Origin: Actinomycetes bacterium
GTDB lineage: Bacteria > Actinomycetota > Coriobacteriia > Coriobacteriales > JAEZXW01
DNA: 64,000 nt
Assembly (NCBI GenBank): GCA_023419515.1
Contig: JAEZXW010000028.1
Coordinates: 1 to 64,000 of the forward strand
Direction: 5' to 3'
Part shown: positions 42,332 through 50,214 of the stretch, piece by piece
Layout: each line of letters begins with the position of its first letter
Numbering within the stretch: position 1 is the stretch's first letter
Position numbers and translations under genes: made by a program
Notes under the pieces: generated by a model
What the model saw: the letters and a program-made list of their open reading frames with translations, nothing else
What the model was told of the DNA's origin: nothing
Database searches by the model: none

Positions 42332-42883
42332 ATGAGCGGGGCAAGTAGCGTAGCAAAAACGGATGATGCCAGGCAGACAACAGCAGATGATGTTCGGCAG
42401 GTGAGCGGTGTGCAGTCGGTACGAAGTGATCGGCAGGTTCGGGGCGTTCAACAGATACGAGGCAATCAGCGGACAAGTGGTAATCAGCGAGTAGGCACTG
42501 CTCGGCGCCGACTCGATTACCCCAAGGCAAAGCTCGTGCAACAGATGATTTTGGGATGTGAGTCAGATCCCGATTCACACCAGATGAGCTTTGCCTGTGT
42601 ATTTGCCGATCAGTCGCTCTTGGTGTGTCAAGAGCTAGCTGGTGATATGTGTCGTGCTGCGTTTGGAGCGCAAGAGATTTGTCAGGCGCTGGTAGTGTCT
42701 CCTGTTGAGGTACATAAGTTGCGGCAGGCGCTCGGTTGCGACGGCACTCATGATTTGCTTGTCGCTCTGTATGATCGCTGCGCAGGCCCAGAAGCCTTTT
42801 TGCTGGCAGAAGAGATCTTTGATGAGCTGGAAATTGCCTATGCGTGTGATGTCAAGCGTGGCAGGCTTGCTTGGGCGGGCTAG
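42332..42883 (+). CDS. Unknown protein, predicted SOS-regulated
   Basis: A 183-aa soluble protein that I do not recognise. Residues about 12-55 are low-complexity, rich in Arg, Gln, Val and Gly with recurring 'RQV.GVQ' and 'GNQR' units. Residues 60-183 look globular and hydrophobic ('MSFACVFADQSLLVCQELAG', 'VHKLRQALGCDGTHDLLVAL'), with eight cysteines but no clear metal motif. There is no membrane helix, so it is unlike YneA-type division inhibitors. GGAGAGGAGAAG precedes the ATG. A perfect LexA box lies just upstream. It ends 3 nt from the convergent phospholipase-like gene. It could be a division inhibitor, a repair factor or a mutagenesis accessory protein. Confidence 0.75.
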   Translation: MSGASSVAKTDDARQTTADDVRQVSGVQSVRSDRQVRGVQQIRGNQRTSGNQRVGTARRRLDYPKAKLVQQMILGCESDPDSHQMSFACVFADQSLLVCQELAGDMCRAAFGAQEICQALVVSPVEVHKLRQALGCDGTHDLLVALYDRCAGPEAFLLAEEIFDELEIAYACDVKRGRLAWAG

Positions 42884-42886
42884 CGC

Positions 42887-43834
42887 CTAATCATCAATAT
42901 CGCAGCGCTCGTCAGCACTGATCTGGCGGCCAGAATAGTTTTTGCCCTTGGTGACCTCGAGCATGTTTTTGCCGCTTACAAAGGCATAAAAAGCTGTGGG
43001 ATAGCTTGAGAGCGCGTGATCAAAAAGCTCATAGAACGAGGCAGTGGAGCAAGTCTGCGTAAAGGGGTTGATCCACTCCTTTTGAGTGGCATTCACGCAG
43101 CCCGGATGTGGTTTGACGTGTGGTCGATGCGCAATTGCTTGCATGAGCGAGTGCTTGCGCGTTAGACGCTCAATATTGCCAAAGATTCTCTGACGCTTGC
43201 CGTTAGCTGTGTCAACGAGTCGATAAATGAGTCGCATGCGCTTAAAGGCGACCTCAAAATCGTGCTGATCGAGCTTGATCTCAAAGACGGAGCGAGCAAC
43301 GAATGCATGCATCTTGCCAGCGATAGCAAGGGTACGAGCTGAAGCGTCGAGCAGCCCGTGAGGATATTCTTCGCCGATGCCAGCACCGGGGCGCATGCGC
43401 TGCAAGATTGCCATGTCGATATCACTTTCAAGCACGGCATGTAGGGGGCCTTGAGCATCAGCTAGCTCGTCGTTGGCGCAAGTGAGTGCAAATTGTTGAG
43501 CGTAGACAAGGGGGTGACAGGTTCGATCGAGGATGTAGTGACCAAGCAAGCCAAGGGCATATGCCTGGGCGATCTTTCGCTCGTCGTCGGTAGAAAAGAG
43601 GTTGATCGACTCACGATAAGCATCAAATGCTTTACCCATGAGTTCACGGTGTAGTGCCTTGCCAAATAAATCGCACGATTGGGCGCGAGCGCCAAAGACA
43701 CAAAAGAAAAAGGGATCAGGGCCTTGGTTGCCGATGACAAAAGCAGCCTGCTCTTCTTTGGTTGAAATACGTTTGCGATCAATGGTGACTAACGCTTCGT
43801 GGGCAAAGATGCCGTGCGTTATAATCGCGGGCAT
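42887..43834 (-). CDS. Zinc-dependent phospholipase C-like protein
   Basis: Protein of 315 aa in the Zn_dep_PLPC superfamily. The N-terminus 'MPAIITHGIFAHEAL' places His early, and 'NQGPDPFFF', 'ALHRELMG', 'ALGLLGHYILDRTCHPLVYA' and 'HAVLESDIDMAI' supply the His and Asp ligands expected for Zn. It has no signal peptide, so it is cytoplasmic as seen here, unlike secreted clostridial phospholipases. AGGAGG precedes the ATG. Similar uncharacterised genes are common in actinobacteria and firmicutes; a true lipase activity is not assured. It is convergent with the SOS-box gene and divergent from the UMF1 transporter. Confidence 0.82.
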   Translation of the reverse strand: MPAIITHGIFAHEALVTIDRKRISTKEEQAAFVIGNQGPDPFFFCVFGARAQSCDLFGKALHRELMGKAFDAYRESINLFSTDDERKIAQAYALGLLGHYILDRTCHPLVYAQQFALTCANDELADAQGPLHAVLESDIDMAILQRMRPGAGIGEEYPHGLLDASARTLAIAGKMHAFVARSVFEIKLDQHDFEVAFKRMRLIYRLVDTANGKRQRIFGNIERLTRKHSLMQAIAHRPHVKPHPGCVNATQKEWINPFTQTCSTASFYELFDHALSSYPTAFYAFVSGKNMLEVTKGKNYSGRQISADERCDIDD

Positions 43835-44008
43835 ACTGTCCTCCTTAGTATGGGTATGTAGTAGGCGTCATGTTACGCGCGCGCCTCATACCACATGGGC
43901 ATAGTGTAGCGTGTTTTAGGTAGAAACTAAAAGATCGTACGGATCAGCCGATAAGCGGCTGCTAGACTATGACAGGCATAATTTTTTCAAGGTCAAAGCT
44001 GGTGAGCA

Positions 44009-45292
44009 GTGGAACAAGATAAAAATATGCAGGCAGCAGCCGGCAATAAAAAGCGTCGATACACCAAACTTGAACGTGATTGGGTGTTTTATGACGTTGG
44101 TAACTCAGCTTACGTGCTGCTTGCCGCAAGTGTTATGCCCATCTACTTTGCATCGATCAGTCCAGGTAACAATGTAGTCTATTGGGGCTATACTGAGACC
44201 ATTGCAAGCCTCGTTGTTGCGCTCTTGATGCCAGTTCTTGGCTCGCTCGCCGATTTTAAGGGCAACAAGATCAAATTTTTCTGGGGCTTTGCGTTGACGG
44301 GTATCGTTGCGTGTGCGGCACTCTCGATGACGACCTGGTGGCTACTCTTTTTAGCGATCTACATTCTAAGCTCGATTGGCATTAACTCATCCATGGTCTT
44401 TTATGACGCCATGCTTGTTGACGTCACTGAAGACGATCGCATGGATCAGGTTTCATCCCATGGCTATGCCTGGGGATACATCGGATCGACCATTCCGTTT
44501 TTGGTTTGCCTTGCGCTCATTTTTGGTGGCTCGTATATCGGCGTTTCATCAGAGTGGGCAACAAGGATTTCATTTGTGATCATGGCAGTGTGGTGGCTTG
44601 CGTTTACCATTCCACTACTTAAGAGCTACGAGCAAATTCACTATAAAGAGCATGTTCCCCATGAGGTCAGTAATGCACTGCACTTGTTTATGGCGACAAT
44701 CAAAAAGATCCTCGCGGACAAAAACATCTCGATGTTCATGCTTGCGTACTTCTTCTACATCGATGGCGTGCATACCATTATCAAGATGGCAACCTCATAC
44801 GGTGCATCGCTTGGCATTGATTCAGCTCACCTCGTGCTGGCGCTCTTGGTTACCCAGTTCGTTGGTTTTCCTGCAGCGCTTTTGTATGGCCAGTTTGCCA
44901 AGCGCTTTGGCGTTCGCAACATGATTCTCGTGGCGATTGCCGCCTATATGATGATAACGATCTTCGCAGCTTTTGGCCTGCAGTCTGCTCGAGAGTTCTG
45001 GGTTCTTGCGGTTCTTGTCGGTCTTTTCCAGGGCGGTATCCAGGCGCTTTCGCGCAGCTATTTGGGTCGCATCATCCCCAAAAAGAACGCCAATGAGTTC
45101 TACGGCTTCTTTGATATTTTTGGTAAGTATGCAGCGGTACTCGGCACCTTCTTGATGAGTGGCGTAACTCAGTTTACAGGCAATGCCTCTTGGGGCATCC
45201 TTTCGGTTGCAGCGCTCTTTGCGATCGGTCTCGTGATCTTTGTAGTTACGCCTGATCCGCTCAAGAAAAAGCCAGAGGGGCTCAGCGCCTAA
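44009..45292 (+). CDS. MFS transporter, UMF1 (Atg22/YxiO-like) family
   Basis: Twelve-helix major-facilitator protein of 427 aa. The N-terminal 'DWVFYDVGNSAYVLLAASVM' is the signature of UMF1 proteins, and 'GYAWGYIGSTIPFLVCLALI' and 'QGGIQALSRSYLGRIIPKKN' are further family marks. Yeast Atg22 exports amino acids from the vacuole; bacterial substrates are not known. The GTG start at 44009 has GGTGAG upstream; ATG 44027 is an alternative. QueT follows after 49 nt, so it may share the transcript. Confidence 0.88.
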   Translation: MEQDKNMQAAAGNKKRRYTKLERDWVFYDVGNSAYVLLAASVMPIYFASISPGNNVVYWGYTETIASLVVALLMPVLGSLADFKGNKIKFFWGFALTGIVACAALSMTTWWLLFLAIYILSSIGINSSMVFYDAMLVDVTEDDRMDQVSSHGYAWGYIGSTIPFLVCLALIFGGSYIGVSSEWATRISFVIMAVWWLAFTIPLLKSYEQIHYKEHVPHEVSNALHLFMATIKKILADKNISMFMLAYFFYIDGVHTIIKMATSYGASLGIDSAHLVLALLVTQFVGFPAALLYGQFAKRFGVRNMILVAIAAYMMITIFAAFGLQSAREFWVLAVLVGLFQGGIQALSRSYLGRIIPKKNANEFYGFFDIFGKYAAVLGTFLMSGVTQFTGNASWGILSVAALFAIGLVIFVVTPDPLKKKPEGLSA

Positions 45293-45341
45293 GCAATATT
45301 GGTTATTTTGATCGCCACATGATGTGACGGAGGTTTTGAAC

Positions 45342-45959
45342 ATGAGTCCTGAGATGAACTTAGACAGCGTACGCGGTGCCTACCGCGCAAACCGCTCGCT
45401 CTTTATTGCGCAAACCGGCATAATTGCTGCACTCTATGCCGGCTTTACCCTGATTTGCATGCTCTATCTGGGAAGCCTCGCCTGGGGTCCTGTGCAGTTC
45501 CGCTTGAGCGAGGCGCTCGTGGTGCTTGCATTGCTGACACCCGCTGCGGTTCCGGGGCTTACCCTCGGTTGTGTTCTCGCAAATCTCATTGCCATTCCGC
45601 TGATGGGCTCTGGCATTCTCGGCATGCTCGATGTCGTCTTTGGTTCTACCGCCACCCTTATCGGCGTGCTTGCTATGCGTGCTCTTGCTGATAAAAACGT
45701 GCTGCTTGCTCTCCTTGGTCCGGTGGTCGCAAATGCTCTGATCGTCCCAGCGTATCTTCCAATCATCCTCCAAGGTATCGGTTTTTACACCATTCCATTT
45801 ACCGATATTGCGCTCGATGGCGTTTACATCTACATGTACCTCTTTGGTGTAGCCTCGGTTGGTTTGGGTGAGGCGGTCGTCGTCTACCTCCTCGGCCTCG
45901 TCTTGTATCGTGCGCTCGTCAAGAGTAATGTGTTGTCACTCGCTCGTTCTTCGCGCTAA
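45342..45959 (+). CDS. queT: QueT-family queuosine-precursor transporter (ECF S component)
   Basis: Small membrane protein of 205 aa with about five helices, similar to QueT, the substrate-binding S component of an ECF transporter for queuosine precursors. 'WGPVQFRLSEALVVLALLTP', 'AAVPGLTLGCVLANLIA' and 'LDVVFGSTATLIGVLA' match the family. The start is ATG at 45342, with GGAGG 8 nt before; an in-frame GTG at 45324 contains the ribosome-binding site within it. No preQ1 riboswitch is seen in the short gap upstream. The EcfA/EcfT energising subunits are not in this window. Confidence 0.88.
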   Translation: MSPEMNLDSVRGAYRANRSLFIAQTGIIAALYAGFTLICMLYLGSLAWGPVQFRLSEALVVLALLTPAAVPGLTLGCVLANLIAIPLMGSGILGMLDVVFGSTATLIGVLAMRALADKNVLLALLGPVVANALIVPAYLPIILQGIGFYTIPFTDIALDGVYIYMYLFGVASVGLGEAVVVYLLGLVLYRALVKSNVLSLARSSR

Positions 45960-45979
45960 CAAAAGGGCGGTGGTGTGAC

Positions 45980-47200
45980 GTGAAACCGCTGGTAATTATC
46001 CCAACTTATTGGTCGAGCAAACCTGATGCTTCGCTTGATGAGGTTTCGGCGCTTGTCCTTGATCAATATGCCTACGATCACACGACCCATCTTGATGATC
46101 CACAACCAGCACTTGCGCGCTGCCTTGATTCGCTCGGGCAGGTTCATGGCATTGAGCAGATCGCGGTTTTGTTGGTATGCTCGGCAGAGGATGAAGCAAG
46201 AGCAACCAGTACCGTTCAGCAGATCCTCGATGATCACCCTAGCTTAAAGACGATCTTGATTAGCCCTCAAAAAGCGCATGCAATGAGGCAAGTCTTTGAG
46301 CGGGTGACCGAGGTCAGTGTTGGTGGTGACCCAGTCTCGTTGCGCGGTTATGGCGCCATCCGTAATGTCGGTTTGGCAACGGGTGCTATTCTAGGCTGTG
46401 ATGTCGTTGTCTTTTTGGACGATGATGAGGTTGTACTCGATGAGATGTTTCTCATGCAGGCAATCTATGGTCTCGGTCAAAAAACGAGGGCTGGCTTGCC
46501 TGTATTGGTTAAGTCGGGCTACTTTATCACCAAGACCAACGATTCATACGCACCGCGCCGCAACCAAAAGTGGTATAACCGCTACTGGGATAAGCATACG
46601 GCGTTTAACCAGTGGATGAAGCATGCGCTTTCGACCAGTCGTATTTCTCGTTCAAATATTTTGACGGGCGGTTGCTGTGCTATTCATGCTCACGCGTTCA
46701 TGCAGGTCGCCTTTGATCCGTGGATTACCCGCGGCGAGGACTTTGATTACCTCCTTAACCTAAGGTTTTATGGGATTGATACCTGGTTTGATAACCAGTG
46801 GAAGGTAAAGCATCTGCCACCTCAAGCCCCGATGAGTGCTCCGCGTTTTTATCACGACATGTTTCGCTGGGGATATGAGGCAAGCAAGATCGAATACATG
46901 AACAGTCAGATCGACCTCAAGCGAGTGCCGATCGATTCACTTATGCCATATCCTGGCCCTTGGCTGTCTCCGCGCGTTGTCAGCGATGCGAGAAAAACAG
47001 CGCTATTGCGCGCCATTGGCATCCCTCGTGAGCGCTCGCTTTACTTCCAAATCTTTCTGGAAGGGCCTCAGGCTTTGAACTCGTATGTCACGATGAAGTC
47101 ACATAACTATCTTGCGCTGCAGTCTCAGTGGCGCCGATTTATGGAACACATCTGGGAGCACAAGGATTTGGCTCACGTTTTGATTCCTCCTCGTGCGTAG
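45980..47200 (+). CDS. Glycosyltransferase family 2-like protein
   Basis: GT-A-type protein of 406 aa. 'KPLVIIPTYWSSKPDASLDE' begins the fold, 'LRGYGAIRNVGLATGAILGC' is the typical acceptor loop, and 'DVVVFLDDDEVVLDEMF' carries the DXD motif. 'TGGCCAIHAHAF' and 'TRGEDFDYLLNLRF' match the later substrate/ED part. It differs from the GT2 enzymes of the main locus and is larger; the target glycan is unknown. The GTG start at 45980 has GGTGG upstream. It lies 20 nt after queT. A block of degenerate repeats follows its stop. Confidence 0.82.
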   Translation: MKPLVIIPTYWSSKPDASLDEVSALVLDQYAYDHTTHLDDPQPALARCLDSLGQVHGIEQIAVLLVCSAEDEARATSTVQQILDDHPSLKTILISPQKAHAMRQVFERVTEVSVGGDPVSLRGYGAIRNVGLATGAILGCDVVVFLDDDEVVLDEMFLMQAIYGLGQKTRAGLPVLVKSGYFITKTNDSYAPRRNQKWYNRYWDKHTAFNQWMKHALSTSRISRSNILTGGCCAIHAHAFMQVAFDPWITRGEDFDYLLNLRFYGIDTWFDNQWKVKHLPPQAPMSAPRFYHDMFRWGYEASKIEYMNSQIDLKRVPIDSLMPYPGPWLSPRVVSDARKTALLRAIGIPRERSLYFQIFLEGPQALNSYVTMKSHNYLALQSQWRRFMEHIWEHKDLAHVLIPPRA

Positions 47201-47212
47201 GCTGTTGCAGGG

Positions 47213-47295
47213 CATTACACGAAAGAATTTACACGAGAGAGTCTGTACGAGAGTTCACTCGAGAGAGTCAGTAAGAAAGCGTTTGTAAGAGAGTT
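47213..47295 (+). repeat. Degenerate tandem repeat (period about 13-15 bp)
   Basis: About five to six imperfect units built on 'TTACACGAGAGAGTC' (for example TTACACGAAAGAAT, TTACACGAGAGAGTC, TGTACGAGAGTTCAC, TCGAGAGAGTCAG, GTAAGAGAGTTCG). It fills the 104-bp gap and ends about 10 nt before the TSUP start. The AG-rich last unit may serve as a weak ribosome-binding site. Confidence 0.65.
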
Positions 47296-47304
47296 CGTGG
47301 TTGC

Positions 47305-48147
47305 ATGCTTGTCGTCTTAGCACTCTTTGGCTTTGTGGTGGGCGTGCTCTCGGCACTCTTTGGTATTGGCGGCGGCGTTGTGATGGTACCGTTTTTGCGT
47401 ATGGCGCTTTCGCTTGCAGCCCCCGTGGCCTCTGCGACCTCACTTGCTGCTATTTTGCCGACCTCCGTGGTTGGTGCGTGGGCTCGCTCAAAGTCGGGTG
47501 ATATCGACATCTTTTTAGGTACTACGATCGGCCTTAGTGGCGTGCTGAGTGCACCGCTCGGAGCTTGGTTGGCTGGTAGCCTCCCTGGCTGGATCGCCAT
47601 GGCGGCAACGTCGGTGCTGATGTTGGGAGCCGCCGTGAGCGTATGGCATCGCATGCGGCATCCACACCCACAGGCACATCAGTCGAGCACCTGCACCGAT
47701 CGAACTGCCGCTCTGTCTGGTTCCGCTTGGCAGTCACACTCACGCACCGTATCCCATCCACGCTCGCGTACTGTCACTATCGGGCTTTGTCTCGGTGTCA
47801 TCGCAGGGTTTCTCTCGGGCTACCTCGGCATCGGCGGTGGCTTTGTGATCGTACCTCTGCTCATCCGCTTTTTTAATCTTTCCATCCAAAAGGCAAGCGC
47901 AACATCGCTTGTTTCGATTGCCATTCTTGGTATTCCCGGTTGCATTGTCCATACTCTTATGGGTCATGTCTTGTGGCTTGAAGCGGGGCTTTTAATTGTT
48001 GGTTCGGTGCTTGGTGCTCAGGTTGGTGCTTGGGTTGCCATCCGGCTCGATACAAGGCGATACACGCAACTTTTTGTTATTGTTTTGATGATATTTGCGG
48101 TGTCGTTGGTGCTCTATGAGCTAAAGGTCGGGGGCTATGAATTCTAA
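47305..48147 (+). CDS. TSUP/TauE-SafE family transporter
   Basis: Membrane protein of 280 aa with two similar halves, each with a Gly-rich motif: 'SALFGIGGGVVMVPFL' near the start and 'LSGYLGIGGGFVIVPLLI' in the middle. This is the sulfite-exporter TauE/SafE (TSUP) pattern, with about eight helices. A His/Ser-rich cytoplasmic loop (about 112-150, 'RMRHPHPQAHQSSTC') separates the halves. TSUP members move sulfite, sulfonates, thiosulfate or acetate; the substrate here is unknown. Its end overlaps the LytS-type kinase gene by 11 nt, so the kinase may be co-expressed. Confidence 0.88.
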   Translation: MLVVLALFGFVVGVLSALFGIGGGVVMVPFLRMALSLAAPVASATSLAAILPTSVVGAWARSKSGDIDIFLGTTIGLSGVLSAPLGAWLAGSLPGWIAMAATSVLMLGAAVSVWHRMRHPHPQAHQSSTCTDRTAALSGSAWQSHSRTVSHPRSRTVTIGLCLGVIAGFLSGYLGIGGGFVIVPLLIRFFNLSIQKASATSLVSIAILGIPGCIVHTLMGHVLWLEAGLLIVGSVLGAQVGAWVAIRLDTRRYTQLFVIVLMIFAVSLVLYELKVGGYEF

Positions 48148-49471
48148 ACGAAGCGCGATGTTTGAAACAATTCTCATGACCATCGTCGCCCTGTTGGTAC
48201 TGGTGTTGGTCTGGGGTTTGTTGAGCGATGACGTGGCGATCATGATCCCGGCAACTGCTGCGGGTGGCTTGGTGGTCATCGGCTTTGCGATGATTCGCTT
48301 TACGCTCTCGCCCGATCGCGTGCGTGCCAACCAAACCAAGCGCACACTTAAGCTCGCGAGTAAAACCCTCGAGTACATGCGCACAGGCTTGTCGCCCAAA
48401 AATGCCCAAGAAGTCTGCAAGCTTTTGCTCCCTGAGACTCAAGGCATCACTGTGGCGATCACCGATCATGAAGAGGTGCTCGGTGTAGCGGGAGAGATAC
48501 TCGAGCATGTTTATGTTGGGTCACGGATCAAAACCCGAGCGGCTCAGCAAGTCTTGGCCTCAAAAGAACTGGTGGTTGTTACAAAGCCGCAGGACATTGG
48601 TCCCATCGAAAACACCAAGTCAGATACGATTCCCGGCGCCATCGTCGCAGCACTCGTGGTTCAAGACAGGTGCGTTGGTACTCTCAAGATCTACTATGAG
48701 GCTCCGCATTTGATCGATAAAACCCAGGTCGCCATCGCCCGCGGCTTGGCAAAGCTCCTCTCAACCCAGCTTTCACTTGCAGAGCTCGATCGTCAGTCAG
48801 ATCTCGCTCGCGATGCCGAACTTAAAGCGCTCCAATCTCAGATTAACCCGCATTTCTTATTCAATACTCTCAACACGATCGCAGCGCTGATTCGTACCGA
48901 TCCGCGAAATGCCCGCCTACTCGTGCGTGAATTTTCTCGCTTTTATCGACAGACGCTCGAAAACTCGCATGATTTCATCCCGCTTGAGCGTGAAATTGAA
49001 CAAACCATGCGCTACATGCGAATCGAGATCGCGCGCTTTGGAGAGGATCGCGTCGCGCTTGAGTCTGATGTTGCGCCCGAGACAGAGGACATCAAGATTC
49101 CTGCGTTTATCATCCAGCCCATCGTAGAAAACTCAGTGCAACATGCCATGCCGTCTGAGGGCCGCCTTACGATTTCGGTTCAAACATGGAAAGATCACGA
49201 TGATCTGGTAATCTCTGTAGCAGATAACGGTGTTGGTATGGACGAGCAGACGCTCCAGTCGCTCGTGTCGCCAACAGCATCTGAGAAGGGCACAGGCATC
49301 GCGCTTATGAACGTTAAAGAGCGCCTCAAGGCCTTTTTTGGAACCGATTCTGCGATTACCATCGCCGCAGACGAGGGCTGTGGCACGGTGGTAAATATGC
49401 GTCTTTCTCAGGCGTACAAGCGTAAACAGGACGAAATGGAGACCGACCATGCTGCAGGCACTGATAGTTGA
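48137..49471 (+). CDS. LytS-family sensor histidine kinase
   Basis: Histidine kinase of 444 aa with two N-terminal helices (about 10-27 and 33-52), a GAF-like sensory domain (about 75-220), and a His_kinase domain of the LytS type: 'QSQINPHFLFNTLNTIAALI' contains the phospho-accepting His, 'FIIQPIVENSVQHAM' is the N box and 'VADNGVGMDEQ' the G box. It lacks the 5TM-5TMR domain of classical LytS. It overlaps the upstream TSUP gene by 11 nt and the downstream response regulator by 23 nt, forming a coupled two-component system. The signal is unknown. Confidence 0.93.
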   Translation: MNSKRSAMFETILMTIVALLVLVLVWGLLSDDVAIMIPATAAGGLVVIGFAMIRFTLSPDRVRANQTKRTLKLASKTLEYMRTGLSPKNAQEVCKLLLPETQGITVAITDHEEVLGVAGEILEHVYVGSRIKTRAAQQVLASKELVVVTKPQDIGPIENTKSDTIPGAIVAALVVQDRCVGTLKIYYEAPHLIDKTQVAIARGLAKLLSTQLSLAELDRQSDLARDAELKALQSQINPHFLFNTLNTIAALIRTDPRNARLLVREFSRFYRQTLENSHDFIPLEREIEQTMRYMRIEIARFGEDRVALESDVAPETEDIKIPAFIIQPIVENSVQHAMPSEGRLTISVQTWKDHDDLVISVADNGVGMDEQTLQSLVSPTASEKGTGIALMNVKERLKAFFGTDSAITIAADEGCGTVVNMRLSQAYKRKQDEMETDHAAGTDS

Positions 49472-50162
49472 TGATGAAGCCCCCGCGCGCTCTGAGCTGT
49501 CATTTTTGCTTGAGGATGGCAATCTTGCCGAGGTTGCGGGTGAGGCGAGCTCTGTCAAAGAGGCAATTGAGCTTTTGAAGAATAAGCGCTGTGACGTAAT
49601 CTTTTTGGATATCAACATGCCAGGGGTCACGGGTATGCAGTTTGCTGAAGCAATCGCAAAGCTCAAAAACCCTCCATTCGTTATCTTTGTGACTGCCTAC
49701 AGCGAATATGCTGCCGACGCGTTTGGTGTGAATGCTACCGATTATCTGGTCAAGCCAGTTGAGGAGGAGCGCTTGATCCAAGCGATCAACAAGGTGCTCT
49801 CCCAGCTTTCGGTGCAAAGCAAGCGACAGGATCAGGATCGTATTTCGGTCGAGAAAAATGGCAAGAAGATTTTGGTGCCAACCGATCAGATTCATTTCAT
49901 CATGGCAAAGGACGATTACTCCTATCTGCATACAGAGTCCGATCGCTATCTTTCGACGATTTCGCTCGCTCAGCTTGAGGAGCGCTTGGCAGAAAGCGGC
50001 TTTTATCGTGTACATCGTCGCTATCTTGTAAATCTCGCATGTGTCGAGGAGGTTGAGTCGGTACCAGGTGGCACGCTGCTCTTGACGCTCAAGGGTGAGC
50101 AGGAGCAGATTCCGGTATCGCGCCGACGTGTCTCGGCACTCAAGAAAGTTTTGGGGCTGTAG
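49449..50162 (+). CDS. LytTR-type response regulator
   Basis: Response regulator of 237 aa. The receiver domain (1-120) has the acidic pocket 'LIVDDEAPARSE', the phosphorylation Asp in 'VIFLDINMPGVTG', Thr in 'FVTAYSEYAADAF' and Lys in 'DYLVKPVEEE'. The LytTR DNA-binding domain (about 135-237) has 'IHFIMAKDDYSYLH' and 'GFYRVHRRYLVNLACVEEVE'. It starts inside the 3' end of its kinase gene with GGAGA upstream. LytTR regulators bind paired direct repeats; I see no obvious pair immediately upstream of the TSUP gene. Targets may be envelope genes. Confidence 0.95.
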   Translation: MLQALIVDDEAPARSELSFLLEDGNLAEVAGEASSVKEAIELLKNKRCDVIFLDINMPGVTGMQFAEAIAKLKNPPFVIFVTAYSEYAADAFGVNATDYLVKPVEEERLIQAINKVLSQLSVQSKRQDQDRISVEKNGKKILVPTDQIHFIMAKDDYSYLHTESDRYLSTISLAQLEERLAESGFYRVHRRYLVNLACVEEVESVPGGTLLLTLKGEQEQIPVSRRRVSALKKVLGL

Positions 50163-50214
50163 GGGTTCTGTTCAGCTAAAACATGTAGTCCAGAGTGAGT
50201 GTGGCGCAGTAGTC

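Noticed and set aside
45293..45341. preQ1 riboswitch before queT
   Set aside because: Only about 50 nt separate the genes and the preQ1 aptamer pattern is missing; translation is explained by GGAGG.
47213..47295. CRISPR array
   Set aside because: The units are directly adjacent, imperfect and 13-15 bp long, with no spacers.
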